Made by a program: the position numbers and the translations under genes. From Blattamonas nauphoetae (Eukaryota > Preaxostyla > Oxymonadida): a stretch of DNA of 64,000 nucleotides. The stretch lies in NCBI GenBank assembly GCA_033064195.1, contig JARBJD010000109.1, forward strand, positions 62,001 through 126,000. Reading direction: 5' to 3'. Position 1 is the stretch's first letter; each line of letters opens with the position of its first letter. Below the pieces are notes generated by a model that saw nothing but the letters and a program-made list of their open reading frames with translations, was not told where the DNA came from and did no database searches. Shown here piece by piece: positions 45,001 through 58,367 of the stretch.

Positions 45001-48000
45001 CGTTTGATTCTTGTTGTAAAAATGTTTTTTTACAATGTTTGAGGTCTGCTGAGTGAAAGAATGGTTGCGGCTCAGAATTCGGAGGATGACAATTAGCTCT
45101 GACGCCTCGGAGCTCACCAGGGGTCACCCCAACATGGACAAATTGTCGAGAGAAGAGATATCGGTTATCGAGACGGTTGATGACGAAGAAGGTTGGAGAG
45201 ATTGTGACTAGATGAGACCGAGATGACACTGTGCTGATTGGTTGAATGACCAGCGAGACATCAAGAGCGCGATCTTTCGCAAAAACTGTTGTAAATTGAG
45301 TGGGAGTGTCCTTCCCAATGAGAACAGGAGTTGAAAAGAACGGTGCTTGATGTGTGGCCGTCGGAGGTGGTCGAGGAGGTGTATTTGACTGTGTGATAGT
45401 TGTTGTCGTCATTAGCTGGGTTGATAATTGGATACGTGCTTGCGCAAAAAAGAGGACAACAGTTGATTCATCAACCTTCGTTTCTCCGAAGGGGCAGAAA
45501 AGAGTGGGAAGAGCCGTATCATTCCCAGAAAACTGAAGATGTGTCGAGAGAGGTGTGTTCAGCTTGGCGAGTTTGACTTGGTTTTTTCCCTTGATGGACA
45601 AGAATGGGGTTGGTGGGACTAATGCATGATTTTCCTTCTTTCTCGATTGGTATATAACAATATCGATGGGCGATCGATTCACCACCCAATAAGGAGTCGT
45701 TAAAGTGAGGTCCGTGATGCAATTCGACTTGGTCCTTGCGAGACTGAGGATGATCGTGTCCGAAGTTTTGGTGTCCGTGAGATTTTGTTGAGATTGACGA
45801 GTGATTGGAACAGGAAATGTGAAAGAATCAGTTCGAAGTCCAGAAAGTCTGGATGATTGCGTTGCGGGAAATTTGTGTGAGGGCTCGATTGATAGGCAAC
45901 GAGTCTCAGGGAATAGCAACAATCTGGAATTGGACGTGATAAACTGTGGTTGAGTTGTAAGACGGTTGGAATCGAAAGAGAGAGAAGACGGTGTCTGTGG
46001 AGTCGAAGTCAATTTCTGGTTCGATGTTGATGGGAGTCTCACACTCACATTGTATCTGGTCGTTTGGAAGAGAGGAATATGGAAGAGTCGAAGCTGTTGG
46101 CCAGAACCCAGATCGAACTGTCGTGTAATCCATCTCTCTTGTCCCGCCCTGGTGTCGATCTTCACAGATGTTGTGAAGGGGAGCGAATTTGTCAACAGAA
46201 ATGATGGGGTGAGAGTGAGGAACATGACATGCATTTCCTTCTTCGACGGGTTGGCCATTCGCTTCAACGTGGGGACTTGATCTTGCGATGGCTGCTGATG
46301 AATCGGCTGAACAACCTCTTCCGCCTGGTTCAAATCGTCCATCGTGTTCAGAGCGTCCTCTTCGTCATCTTCATCGAATGATGAGATGGTGGAAACGTCA
46401 TTCCAAGTATCGCTGGTTTCACTGCCCATTGGCGATGGTGACGATCCATCCAGAGAGAAGAAATCGATATCGACTGACCGTTGTGAGAGTAACAGACTCT
46501 GTGACGTCATAGATTTCTGGAGAGATCTTGAAATTGAGGTGTCCATTAGGTTCTTTTGTTTGGGTTTCGTCATTGGATCAACCATACGGCTCCGACCTGA
46601 AAATTCCACACTCGTTCGAAGAGCTTGGCCCTGTTTTGATGTGACGAGAGCAGAGAGCATCAAAATGTTTGGATCTGTTGTGATGATTGGCTCAGTACTC
46701 ACCTCAGAGATAGACTCACGAATATCACTGGAAAGAGATTGTTGATCACTGTTGCTGAAGTCATTTGTGTGGAATTGAATCCTTGTGTTCTGATGAACAG
46801 TGTAGAAAGAGTCTTTTTCTTCGAGTGAGAGGAGTCGGACCGAAGACGATTCTGTCCAATTCGTACATCGCTCGCAACCTTCTTGCCGATTCCCACGGAG
46901 CGGCTGAAATGTGACAGATGTATGGAGAAGGTTTAATGGAACATTTAGCCAGCCATGCGGCAAGAGAGGGAGTGTGGCGACCGTGATTGTGTCTGGCGGA
47001 GGTTTGATCGATTTTGCGGAAGAAGACAACGAAAGGTCAGACCGTTTGTCGGGTTGTCTTTGATTGGACGGAATCATGAATGCGACATTAAATGGGATGG
47101 ATGTTGTATTTCGAAGGCAAAATGGAGAGGCGAGAAGAAGGACTCGTCGACCAGCCTCGAAGAAGCAATGGGCATGCATGGAAGTCTGGATCTGGATTGA
47201 GGGATCTCGAGGGTCTGGAAGAGTCATATTGATGTTGTCTGAAAAGGTCTTGCAGAGATCAAACGTGTGAATGTTTGAGTAGTATCCAACTTTCATTGTG
47301 GCGATGGCAGATGTAAATCGAAATGACACAAGGTCATCTTCAGGATCTTCTTCGTCCTCAATCTCAGACGAATCTGAGTCGTCCATATCAGAGTGGTGAA
47401 TCTGTTGAGGTGATGGAGTAGGCGATCTGGTTGCTGGTTTTGTGACAGACTTGGCTTCAATCTTGTCTACGAGAATGGGTGAATCTGTTCCGGATGGGAG
47501 TTCTACAGTCGCGTTCTTGCGTTGTTTGAAAACAAGGAGCGTCATTCCTGTATGATTTCGGACCACGAAGGCTGAATCAAACGAAGTTTGAGTCTCCAAA
47601 AGTGAAGAGGATGTCGAGAGTCCAATTTGTGGTTGGAATGAGGAAAGAGACTTCTGAAGACTCAGTGTTTCAGAGTTTTCGATGTGGTGTGTACCGCTGC
47701 TGAGTGTGGGATTGTCTCGGAGGGCAGAGAGAATCATCCGTGAAGGTGAAACCGATTCACCATTGATCGCCTGATCAATACTTCGAGATGAGTTGTTCTC
47801 TTCGATTTTCTTCTCTCGCCAGATCTGAACAAAGGCACGGACGAGCTTCAGCTTCGACAAAGTGTCATAAGCAAAGGCTGAAAGTGTGCTCAACATTTCA
47901 TTTGACAGGTTGATGTTCAGAGCATGGTTTGTCTCAATCTGGAAGCTGAGTGACGGAATGATAGAAGGTCCAAGTGTCGTTCGGATTTCAATTGGCTCGA

Positions 48001-51000
48001 TCAATGGTTCAAATGTAGCGAGGCGAATATTGAAGATGTCAAAAGATATGACAGATGAGAGATCGAGATGGTACTTCACGAACAACCCGCCCGTGGTTGG
48101 AAGTCCAAGAGAGGAGAACATAGATCGGAAGAACACGATGAGAGGAGAGATGACAGAAAAAGGATGAGAGTTCTGTGAAAGTGCTAGTTCTTCTGAGGAC
48201 GTCGGATTCTCTTGCCCAGTCCGATTTGGAGAGCTTTGTGAATGTGTCAAAGATGAGCCGAACAATCTGAGTTTTATTCGATCTAATTTCGCTGAAAAGA
48301 CTGGAGGAGAATAACCGCGATGAATGTTTGATGTGTATTTGATGATGATCCCTTTTGTAATGTTGAATGAGAAAGACAGGAACGTGATGAACTTAATTTT
48401 TGAGATTTGGGGAAGTATTAACTGACCGTCTTGTGTAAAATCCGAATTTTGGTTTGGCAGATCATCGATATTGCCTCCCCCAGTTGATGGAGGACGAACA
48501 TTTGAGATTCTCAGATCGGAGGAGAATGGTGTGACTCGGTTGTAGCTATATACGACAACTTTTCCTGGCTGAAAAACCCCTTGGGGAACAGATATCTCTC
48601 GAGACGATTGTTGGAGATGGTTGGATGGTGATGGAGATGGGTCGGGAGATGGGTTTGGAGGAGAGAACAAAAAGGATAAACGATTGATTTGTTCTGAGAG
48701 TGATGAAAGTGAGGGGGTGATCAGTTCGATCATGTTCGTGATCTGGTTTATGAACGAGACAGAAAGACGAAGATCTGTGAAGGACAATTGGAGGGCTACT
48801 TCGTTCTGTACTGTTACGTCAATAGATGTGAGTGAAAGAGAGTACGGTTGATGCGGTAGAGCATGAAAAGTAGAACTCAGCTGTTGTTGACCTGTTGATG
48901 TTCCGGACTTGATTGTTGAGAATGGATTTGATTTGTCGACTGAACGACCAATCGGTTCGACCAAACATGAGAAAGGCGTCTTTGTACAGCACTCCGTCAT
49001 GAACGTCTGTTTGTGTTTATCTGACTTCACAGAGAATGCTGATTGGAGACGGAGTTTCAAGGAAATTGAAGTTGGTGGGAGGACATTTGTCACATTTTCG
49101 AGGGAATAGAATTGAAGAGGGTACAGGTTGTTGCGAAAACGAGGAAATGAGGCACGTTCAAACCCTGTCTGAGAATTCAGGGATTCTTGTTCAATTTGCC
49201 TAATCTTTTGGGCTCGTTCCACCATTTCTGGCTTCAGTGGGAGTGTGTATGGACGACAGGTCATCACTCTCAGATCTGATAGATCAACCGAGGCAGAAAT
49301 GAGCGAATAACATTCCTGCAAAATCGATGATTCAACGAGGCTTGATGATGGTCGGTGTGTCTGAGCAGCACCAAGGAGAGTTGATTGTTGAATGGATTGG
49401 ATTTGGGCAGGATGTGACGAAGTAGTGGACACAGAATTGAAGGAGCGTGTTTGATGGGCTGGGAAGAGATCGTGAGCTGATGCCTCAAAAGCGACATGTT
49501 GAGCTGTGAACAATTTTCCTTGTTCGAGAGCAAATGGAGGAGAAAAAACACAACTCGCACTTGCGGATGACGCTATCGTCACTGCATATGATCGTTTCAA
49601 CGCTGGGTCTTCAATCCAATGGAGACACATATCTCGGACGATGATGTCAATGCGTGTTGGCGCTTTGAGAGTTGACAGAAGCTCAAAGAGTTTTCCAGCA
49701 ATATCCTGACGAGAGACAGAGGGATTTTTAACCCCTGATATGGTCTTTTGTGGATTTATCTCTCGGGAATGGTGGTTTCCTGCTGTTCTGCTCTCATCGA
49801 AGGGCAGCGACAAGAGAGGAGGGAAATTATGTTCATCGTCAGACAGGAGAGTGCCTGTGACATATTCTTTGTACTTCAAGAGCTCAGCAGCGCATGAGAC
49901 CACAGGGTTTATGATTCGATTGAGCCAAGAAAGTAACTCAGAGAGCAAGTCGAACAAGACTGAGAAGTTGAACTGTATCTGAGGAGATGTCAGGATTGCT
50001 GACAGATTCAGACTGTTGTTTTCTTCCAGCGTAATTTGAACAGACATTGGATGAGAAGCTGATACAAAATAAGGAGTAAACAGATCATTGTATGAGAGAA
50101 GCGGAGATTTTTGCGTCAGAATCGCCTCTCTATCTTCTGGTGATGACAGTGAGAGAATCTGCGTGAAATACGAGAGAGATTTCTTCTCTGGTGATGTGAT
50201 ACCTTCCGAGACAGACGGTTGTTGTCTTGCATCAGCTATCGACAACGATTGGAGCGAGATATCACCAAATCCTCCTTGCGCCTTCCTGAAAAGGACAAGG
50301 TATGACGTCAGCGCTGTGAGAGTGATCGAACAGAGTGGAAGTCTGACGGGTGGGAGAAGGGAATTCGAAGAGAATGTTGATGATGCTGAGTGTGGAGTTA
50401 TTGAGAAATACACAGAAATTGAAGCCAGATTCATCGAGAAGAACAAGAGTGGTGAGCTCGACTGAGAGAATATGTCTTTTATCGCGTCATTCAACGGTGT
50501 CACAGATGGATGGGTTAGAACGGTGTGAACGGTGAATAATTCAGTGTTCTTTCGCCGATTCTGTTCAATGAGAGATATGCCGAGTGATTGTGCGTTTTGA
50601 GTGAATTGACCGACTTCAGATTCCAGCCACGTCCAAATCTTTGTTCTCGTTTGCTCCAATTGCTCTGCAGTGACAGACACAAAGGTGGATTCTTGTTTTC
50701 TTCGATCTCTTTCCTCCATTCGCTCAATCATTTCCATCTGAATATCCTCGCGATCAAAGACTTCAAATCCCGATCGAAATGTGATGTTGATTGGGTTTGG
50801 ATCAGGTTGATCGACCTGTTCTTCAATCACAGATTCCTGATGCTGAATATCTGATGAGACTGGAGATTGCTCTGAAGAGAGAAAACTTGAAATGGGAAAC
50901 ATTGACTGTTCGCACAAGTTTTGGAGGAGGATGTCATTCACAATTTCAATAAGATATCCATCAATCGATGCCTCAACCGGAGAGAGTGCGATTGAAAAAG

Positions 51001-54000
51001 AAAGGAGAGGCGGGACGGTGGTGATAGGTGAAGCTGAGATTGGTGAGTGTTCATGAGTTGACGAAGAGGATAAATCAGGAACAGATGATCTCGGAGCGCA
51101 GAAGAACGAGTTCCGGAGAAGGATGGATAATAATGACTGGATTTCTACATCGAACAAGATTGGAGAGCAATTGATCAGGTTCACTGTGGATATTCTGTGA
51201 TCGATGATCTCATCAGAAAACCCATTGAACTGTGAATATGTGTGGTCATGATCAATCTCACTTAGTGAGATTGAAAGTCCATTTTGATCTGTGTGAGAAT
51301 CAAACCTGGGCAAATCCAAGTTTTCAAGCTTTGGATATCTAGAATCATCGAGTGGTTTCATTGCTGCAGTGAAGATGGACGTGTGACTGAGGGAGAAGGA
51401 ATAGTCGATGGATTCCGAGTGGAGCAGAATGGTTGAACCACCCGGCAAAGAATTCTCGTCGAGAACAGGTGAACGTAGCGACGTGTTCTGACTTAAATTG
51501 GGAGATGTTGATGGTCGGAGGATCTGAGTATAATCGTTCAATTCTGTTTGAAGTGACACTTGGCCCATTGTCACACACAAAAAAGTCTCTTTTTGTGTTG
51601 AGGAGACCGAGATGAAGAATGTCGGTGCATGGATAAATACAGAAACGAACACGCATGATGAAGGAATCGTTGGAAGACTTGATCCTGTGGTTTCTTGTTT
51701 GTCAGATGCGAGAAAGTGGGTAAGACCATCCAATGATGGCCAGTTTCGGATGTAGAAGAACGAGAAGAGCGATTCAAGAAACACCCGAAGTAAGACGACT
51801 CTAACAGACCCGATGTCGGCGTTTATTAAAACGGTAAATCCATCTACAGACTTTACATACTCTTTCACTATCCAAGTCAGATCAATCTCAAGAGCTGGGC
51901 TGTCTGAGTTTGGTCCATCGAAGTGTAAAAGCTGGGTAAATGGAAGAGGACCACTTGAGACGGAAGGAGGCCTGAATATGTCAATTGATCGAAGAGAGGC
52001 TTTGAGCTGTGTTTTGACTGGGTTGAGATTCAAGGAAACGTAAATCGCCTTTCCTTTGATGAGAAAGGCAGGCTGATCCTCTCGTTTCAAAACGCCAGAG
52101 AAAGATCCCAAAGAGATGTCGAATGAGAAGAAGTATTCGTCCAAAAAGGCATTCGAAAGGAATTGGGCAAGACTCTCTTCAGCGACCTCGTCCGGTTTAA
52201 CGGTATCCAAAACCCAAATCACAGTGTCTTTCATGTTGAAGAAGACAGGAACGAGAGAGTTCACGATGTGGAGAGCAGACCGAACGAGAGGCTGATAACT
52301 TCGGTGATCCAAATCGACCAACAGAGTGTTGATTCTGAGATCCAGAGTGAGCACATGCCGAGTGGGATGGTCCAAATTGTAAGCTCTTTCCTCGCTTTGT
52401 TTAATGAGGGTTTTGAGATGATCCGATTCAACTTTGTTGTACTCCTGATTGGTCGCGATCGCATCTTGCAGTGGTTGAAATGGGTCTGATAGGTCTGTCC
52501 CTTTTGGAGTCGGTTCGATGATGGCACGTGGCCAGATCATGCAAATCGAGAGAAGGATGGCCGTGTTGTTCGTGTCGATGGTTTCAAAGACATCAGTTTC
52601 ATTGATGAGTTGAGTCATCCTGAGAGCGGGCCCAATGAGGAGATTGTCAGTGAGAAGGCAGGTTTGTGGTTGACTGATCTGTGCTGCTGATTGGCTAAGA
52701 CCGAGTTGGGTTGATATCTGCTCGGACAAATCAGGGAGTGTGTCGAGGAGCGTTCCCACACCTGGCTTTATTCTGTCTTCGACAAAAAGTCGACCTGTTC
52801 GAATGAGGAGACCCATGTCAGCTTTTCGCAGAGCTAATTCGAGAGATGAGTCTGAAAGGATGATGGACAGGAGTGGTGGCGTCGAATAGAACGATGGGCT
52901 GGTTAAGCATTTTCGAAGAGATGTCTTGACCTGATCAATCTGAATGGAGACGATCGGAACTGAGAGGTTCAGGTGCATGATAGGTTGATAAAATGGCGTC
53001 AAAATTCTGCGGGCTGAGAGATCCAGACGACCTGTCTGCTCTGTTATCTGCATCTTCTTCCGGACAGAGTCTTCAATCTCAAAAAGGCCTGGGAACAGGC
53101 CGCAATCCACCGAACATCGAAAGATGTCTGGGAGGATTGAGAGAAAGGAGTCGACAAATGGAATCAGAGCATCGGAGACTCGAAGGATAGCTGGAGGGGA
53201 GAGATGCAGACAGACATCTGAGACGGTTATGGAAAGCGCAAAGCGAGGCGAGTAAGCATTGTGGAGATGATCCCGGATATCTGCGAGAGAGGTCATTGAG
53301 TCGGAGGGATATTCAGTCGTGTGTGGCCAATAGTACGGTACAGACAAAGGATCTTTCACAACGAGTTGACGAGTGATGTCGAATTTGTCCGGTTCCTCCG
53401 AGTCTGAGGACGAAATAGAATCTGTTTCTGAGGAATCATCTGGATATGGTGAACCATCAAGATTGGTTGGTGAAGAGGTGGTGACTCCATGTTGTGATGC
53501 TTGGCCACTGGAGATCGTTGAATGTTGAGTCAGAGAAAGAACGACAGAAACAGGCTTTAAGAGATCAGATATTTGAGTGGAATCGATTTTATCCTCTTTC
53601 TCAACCCATTCTCGGAGTGAATCCACAAGTTTCAGAAGTATCTGATCCACAACGACTGTCAGAATCCTTTTGTCTTGCTTCTCCAATGGATCTCTGAACT
53701 CGACATTGTCGAGTCGAGGTGGAAGTTTCATTGACTGTTGAGCAGAATTCAATGCGAGCTTGATTGAATCGACGGAGATCACCACCGCAGCCGATTGGTT
53801 CATTTGCGGTGGAAGCTTGATTGCTGGTGCTGGTCTGACGTTTGGGAATCCAGACTCAGACACAGCACGTTTTAGCTCGGAGAGAACTGTATCCGAAAAG
53901 AGAACCATAGGGATCGACATATATCCAATTGATACATCAACAGAAAGTGGAAGTTCTGTCAACGAGGCGAAGAATGGAGTCAAGAAATCTTCTTCAGCTG

Positions 54001-57000
54001 ATGGAGTGTCCAACTGACTGTACGGCGTCGTTAAAGACTCCAAAGTAACACGCAATCTTTCGAGCGGAGGAGCACAAGCTACCAACGTTGGAAGAGTGTT
54101 CAGAAGAAGGGCAGTCGGAAGGTTGATGGAGGAGTTGAGTCGAAGGGTGACAGACGAAGGATGCATTGTTGATCGATCACTGATCGAAGATTGCGAGGAA
54201 ATTGACGGTTGATACGATAATCCTCCGAAGGCAGCGCGAGGCTTGATAGGAGACGATTGAAGAGAGGGTTGAAATTGGTGGAAATGTTCCGGTTGAGAAT
54301 GATGTGGTTTTTGAGGAAATGGGTACACGTTCGTTTCAAGAGTGAGAGCATCTTCCGATTCGCTTGTTCCAAGAAATGTCGGGACAGACTGATGGTCAGT
54401 GTAATCAAACATATTGAGTTTTTTCACTGTGAGGTAGAGGTGGAACGACATTACTGTCGAGACAGACTGACTCGATGAGGAAGTCGAGGTGATAATTGAG
54501 TTTAGAGTTGAGTTTGTGCTGACAGATCGATAATCAGACGAATATGATCCAAGTTCATCACTGAACTCGGTTGAGGCCGACGAAATGGTCATTGTCTCAT
54601 CATCTCTGACACTCCGCCCATCATCCAAGAGCGCTGGGTCCAGCAGACCAGTAAATAGTTGAACAGGATCTAAATCTGACTCGGTGTCCAGCATGGCATC
54701 GTTCGGAGTCGTCTTGTATTGATGGTCGCTAAGAGGAGCCACAAATAAACCATCACGTCCCTCCAACACAAGAGCGTTGACAGAGATAGTGTCGACAGTG
54801 AGGGAGAAGAGTGGATTAGAGAGGATGCTTGATGAATTGAGGTTTTGAAGAAGCTCGTTTATTTTAGCAAAGAGTTGGCGCTGAGTGTCTTGTGGGGTGA
54901 AGAGAAAGAGGTTGATTGGAGGAGAAAACATGAAGGCATCAGGGCGAGAAAGTTGTGTACATTTCTCACGAAACCGCCTTCTTCTCTTGAGAAGGGTGAA
55001 GGTGAGAGATTGGACTGAAACTGTGAACGAGAAGACCGTTCTCACATCTTTCGAATATTCACGAGGAGGAATCAACTCCGAGACTGATGGAGAATGTCGT
55101 GTGAGTTGGAATCCCTCGTTGTCCATCGCGTCTGTCTCAATGTTCGATGGACTCGCTGATGATGGCAGCGATGAGAGCGATCCGTGATCGTCTTTTTCAA
55201 CAGTCCCTTCAGTGGTTTTCTCGGTTTTCTTCTCTTTCCGCCTTCTCCTTGATTTCTCATTTCTCTCAGCATATCCGAAGAATTGGAGAAGGATGTTCTT
55301 CATCCTCTTCCCGATAACATCATCTCCAACAAGTCCCAACAGTGTGATTCCTCCCTTCTTGTTCATTGCCTCTTCGTATTTCTTTTTTGTGATGTCGATG
55401 AGGAAGATATCATCAGGATTTGAAGATTCGATGAAAGATTGGTCGCAGAGGTGTCGCCAGAGAAGAATGTCTTCCAGTTTGTAGATTCGCTCGATTCGGG
55501 ACAGCTCGGGAAAATCTGTGAGGGTCAGTTGCTCGTTTGTGGTTGGCGGAGGTTGTTCTGGTGAATCATCCTCTGGGAGATCTGATTTAGTGTGTTGGAT
55601 CTCCACTGTTGGTTGCTGGATAACGATTGGTGACTGGAATGGGATTACTGGAACTGACGCCTGGTTCCCTCCTTTCTTCTCTTCTTTGAGTCTGAGTTTC
55701 TCCGCCTTTTTGATTTCTTTTTCTTTCAATTTCTGAAGTTTCTCGATTTCCTTCTGCTTCTTTCTTTCCATCCTCCTCTTCTCGTCATTCATTTCTTCCT
55801 CTTTCTTCTTCTCATGTCTCTCTTTCCGTTTTATCTGCTTCATCTGATCTTCACGATCAAGGACATCCATAGATTCCGAGACAACGAGTTGTTGTCGAAT
55901 TTGTAATTTCCGGATTGAGATATACTTGAGCCGATCCTTCCTCCTCTGCTCCAAAAACTCTCCTCTCATAACTCTTCGATGTTCTCTGTGGCTCTGGATG
56001 ATATAGTTTGTTGCTGCATTCCATCGGTCTCTGGCATTTGGCTGGGGACAAGCTGGAGCTGAGAGAAGCCTTCTGAGTGGATGAGAATGAGGAGGAAACT
56101 GTTGATGTTGTGTCTGTCCAGCTGAAAGACTGAACTGTTTCTCTGCGGATTGCATGAGCGGAATGAAAGAATCGTCCGATCCGAGAAAGCAATCGATGAT
56201 GTGTGTGATGATGCTGAATGCATCGTGACTGAGTGTGATATCGACAGGTGACAAGGACAGGGCGAGGACGAGAGATGTTGTGAGTGCAGAGAGACTGGTG
56301 TGGGAAATCAATCCTGAAATTGTCAGAGAAATGGGTGGAATCAAAGGTAAAAAGGGTCTGTTTTGATGGTTGGGTAGCTGTAGCTCGCAGGATTGATTGT
56401 CCAATGGTGATGTTTGTTGAGTTGGTAATGTGTTTGGGCTATTTTGGAATATAAGTCGATCAGAGAGGAGATAAGGGACAAAAGAAACTGTTAATCCGGT
56501 CAGGGTAATGTATTTCTGGACTGAATCCCTTTCATAGAGTTCCCTAAGTTGAGATTTAGTCATCGATTCTGTCTTAGTGAGATTTGTCATACGAATAAAG
56601 GGAAGTGTGATAAGCAGAGATGACGGTGGAATATTCGGACAAAGTTTATCCTGAATGATGATTGAGACGTTGGTTATCGCCATTTCCATGCGATTGAGAA
56701 GCTGGAGAATCAGGAAGGTGTCTTCTTCATTTATTGAGGTGGCGTCTGTTTGATTGCTGGAAGAAATGACTGAATTTGTCAATAGTGTCGAGAAAAAGGT
56801 CAGTAGTGTCGAATTTTTGTGAAAAAAGTGAGATAATTCCTTCAACTTGTTCTCTTGTTCCTCATGAAGTGATGTGGAGTATCTGAAGAGGTCAAACTAC
56901 GACAAATGTGTCAAGAAGAGAGATCAAACAGTTTTAGTGCAGAATTGGAGATCGACACCATCGATTTGAAAGAGAATTGGAGTCGTTCTGAGATGAGCCC

Positions 57001-57258
57001 AATCAATCTTGAAACGCATTGATGAAATGTGACCTAACAATACATCATAATAGAATGATCACGACATTTGGTGATTGCGAGACGTGGAAGCTGATGTAGC
57101 CCAACATGCTGCTTTAGAGTTAGATTCTTTAGTAAGACCTCCCCTTTCACTAAATCTTCACCGGCTTTTTCTGTTGAAATACCATCAAAATATTCATTCA
57201 GAAATTGCTTGAGTACTTTTGTGAAGACACGTCCAACTGTTGACCGAATAAAATCCAT
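42030..57258 (-). CDS. VPS13: VPS13 family bridge-like lipid transfer protein, 5,042 residues
   Basis: Four exons: 57258-57066, 57033-56930, 56896-42746 and 42710-42030. The introns are 32, 33 and 35 bp. The frame holds through a single exon of 14,151 bp. The N-terminus (MDFIRSTVGRVFTKVLKQF, then GEVLLKNLTLK and a following F-K-I-D-W segment) matches the chorein domain that caps the lipid groove. Residues about 3300-4300 contain repeated V-I-N-R-[ST] motifs (VVNRSPIDIVI, HWVINRTPFILGI), as in the VAB adaptor domain. The last exon reads HVGDGLLQGTVAFGKGVAGG and RNGAAGFFKGLWTGITGTV, the classic ATG2/VPS13 C-terminal motif. A PH-like domain follows (residues about 4930-5010). VPS13 moves phospholipids between organelle membranes at contact sites. 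The protein is longer than the usual 3,100-4,000 residues, with long acidic and Ser-rich inserts. Its 3' end is 131 bp from the kinase start. Confidence 0.93.
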
Positions 57259-57516
57259 TCCATTAAAATATGGTCCTTTCGTGATAATGGTCCGAGACTT
57301 GGCGCTATCATCTCCAAAACATTGACAACTTCTGTGTTTCTATTTCGTGCTTACAAATTGCTGCCGTATCATGTCCTTCACCCGTGTTTTGTTGAATCAA
57401 TTGTAGATCATTCCATTATCAATTATTTCCTTCCGAACTCTTGTTCGTTCTCAACATTTAAAGATGTATATCGATATTTTGTTAAGTGTTTTTGAATGTC
57501 ATCGCATTATCAGAAT
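57259..57516. promoter_or_regulatory. Divergent intergenic region between VPS13 and YKT6
   Basis: 258 bp separate the two start codons, so both promoters must lie here. The region is AT-rich with several TTTCGTG and ATTATC motifs. No TATA box or other core element can be named with confidence. Confidence 0.4.
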
Positions 57517-58186
57517 ATGAAAGTTCGTGCACTCGCACTCCTCCGACGTCCGACTGTCCGGCAGACTATTCCAGATACGCAAGTTAAACTGGAAAGAATT
57601 GAATATAATATGGATGGAATTCCAATGAAACAAAAGGACATCAAAAATCTGATCGAATTTGGTTTCTTTCTGTCGATTTCTCACTCTTCAAGCAACAAAG
57701 CTTCTCGTTGCACGATGCCTCCCTGGTGATATCAGATCTCTTTTCTATCCGGACGTTAATCACAACTTTCACATAGTTGTGAAACCAGATGGGAGAGCAG
57801 CAGTCCTTGTTGCTGATGTTGACTATCCCACACAAAGTGGAGTGTCCGGAGCAATGGGATTACTCAAAGACCCTAACAATGTTCCCAATCTTTCGAGAGA
57901 AATTCAACGCCTTCAAGACCCAAGTGAAGCTGATAAGTCTCTTTCTTCATTCTGAACTATTTTCTCCTCTCTCGCAGGTTCATCAAACTTCAGAAAGAAA
58001 TTGATGAGGTGAAGATGATCATGGTAGAGAACATCGATAAAGTATTTTGTTTTGAATTGACACTGGTGTTTATAGATTCTTGAACGAGGGGAGAAGATTG
58101 ATGACCTTGTCGCCCAGTCTGAGGAATTAGACACAGCAGCAAAATCATTTTATAAAGGATCCAAAAAGATGAAAGGTTGCTGTTAG
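57517..58186 (+). CDS. YKT6: R-SNARE YKT6
   Basis: Four exons: 57517-57661, 57693-57936, 57978-58041 and 58076-58186. The introns are 31, 41 and 34 bp, giving 187 residues, close to the usual 195-200. The N-terminal longin domain starts MKVRALALL, and ATKLLVARCLPGDI and VLVADVDYP fit its later strands. Residues about 128-180 are the SNARE helix, with DPSEADKFIKLQKEIDEV and the zero-layer arginine in ILERGEKIDDLV. The C-terminus is KKMKGCC and then TAG. Canonical YKT6 ends in a CCxxx box for farnesylation and palmitoylation. Here the two cysteines are terminal and the aaX residues are missing. I chose the ATG at 57517 because the longin domain starts there; an in-frame ATG at 57496 would add seven residues. 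YKT6 drives fusion at the Golgi, endosomes and autophagosomes. Confidence 0.9.
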
Positions 58187-58367
58187 ATGTAGAACACATT
58201 TTCCCTCTCTGGCTCACATCTATCTGTCTTTTTTTCTCTTCTTTTCATTTCACCTTCTGAGTTGTGTTCGATTCAACTCGACAATTCAAAACATATGAAA
58301 CCGTTCTGTCTGCACACATGAATGTCTGAAGTCCTCAATCAGAAAACTGTTCGCTAGAGATAATTAA
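58187..58367. other. Short intergenic region between YKT6 and the TmcB-like gene
   Basis: About 180 bp, T-rich just after the YKT6 stop. It must hold the YKT6 polyadenylation site and the promoter of the next gene. No specific signal is identifiable. Confidence 0.4.
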
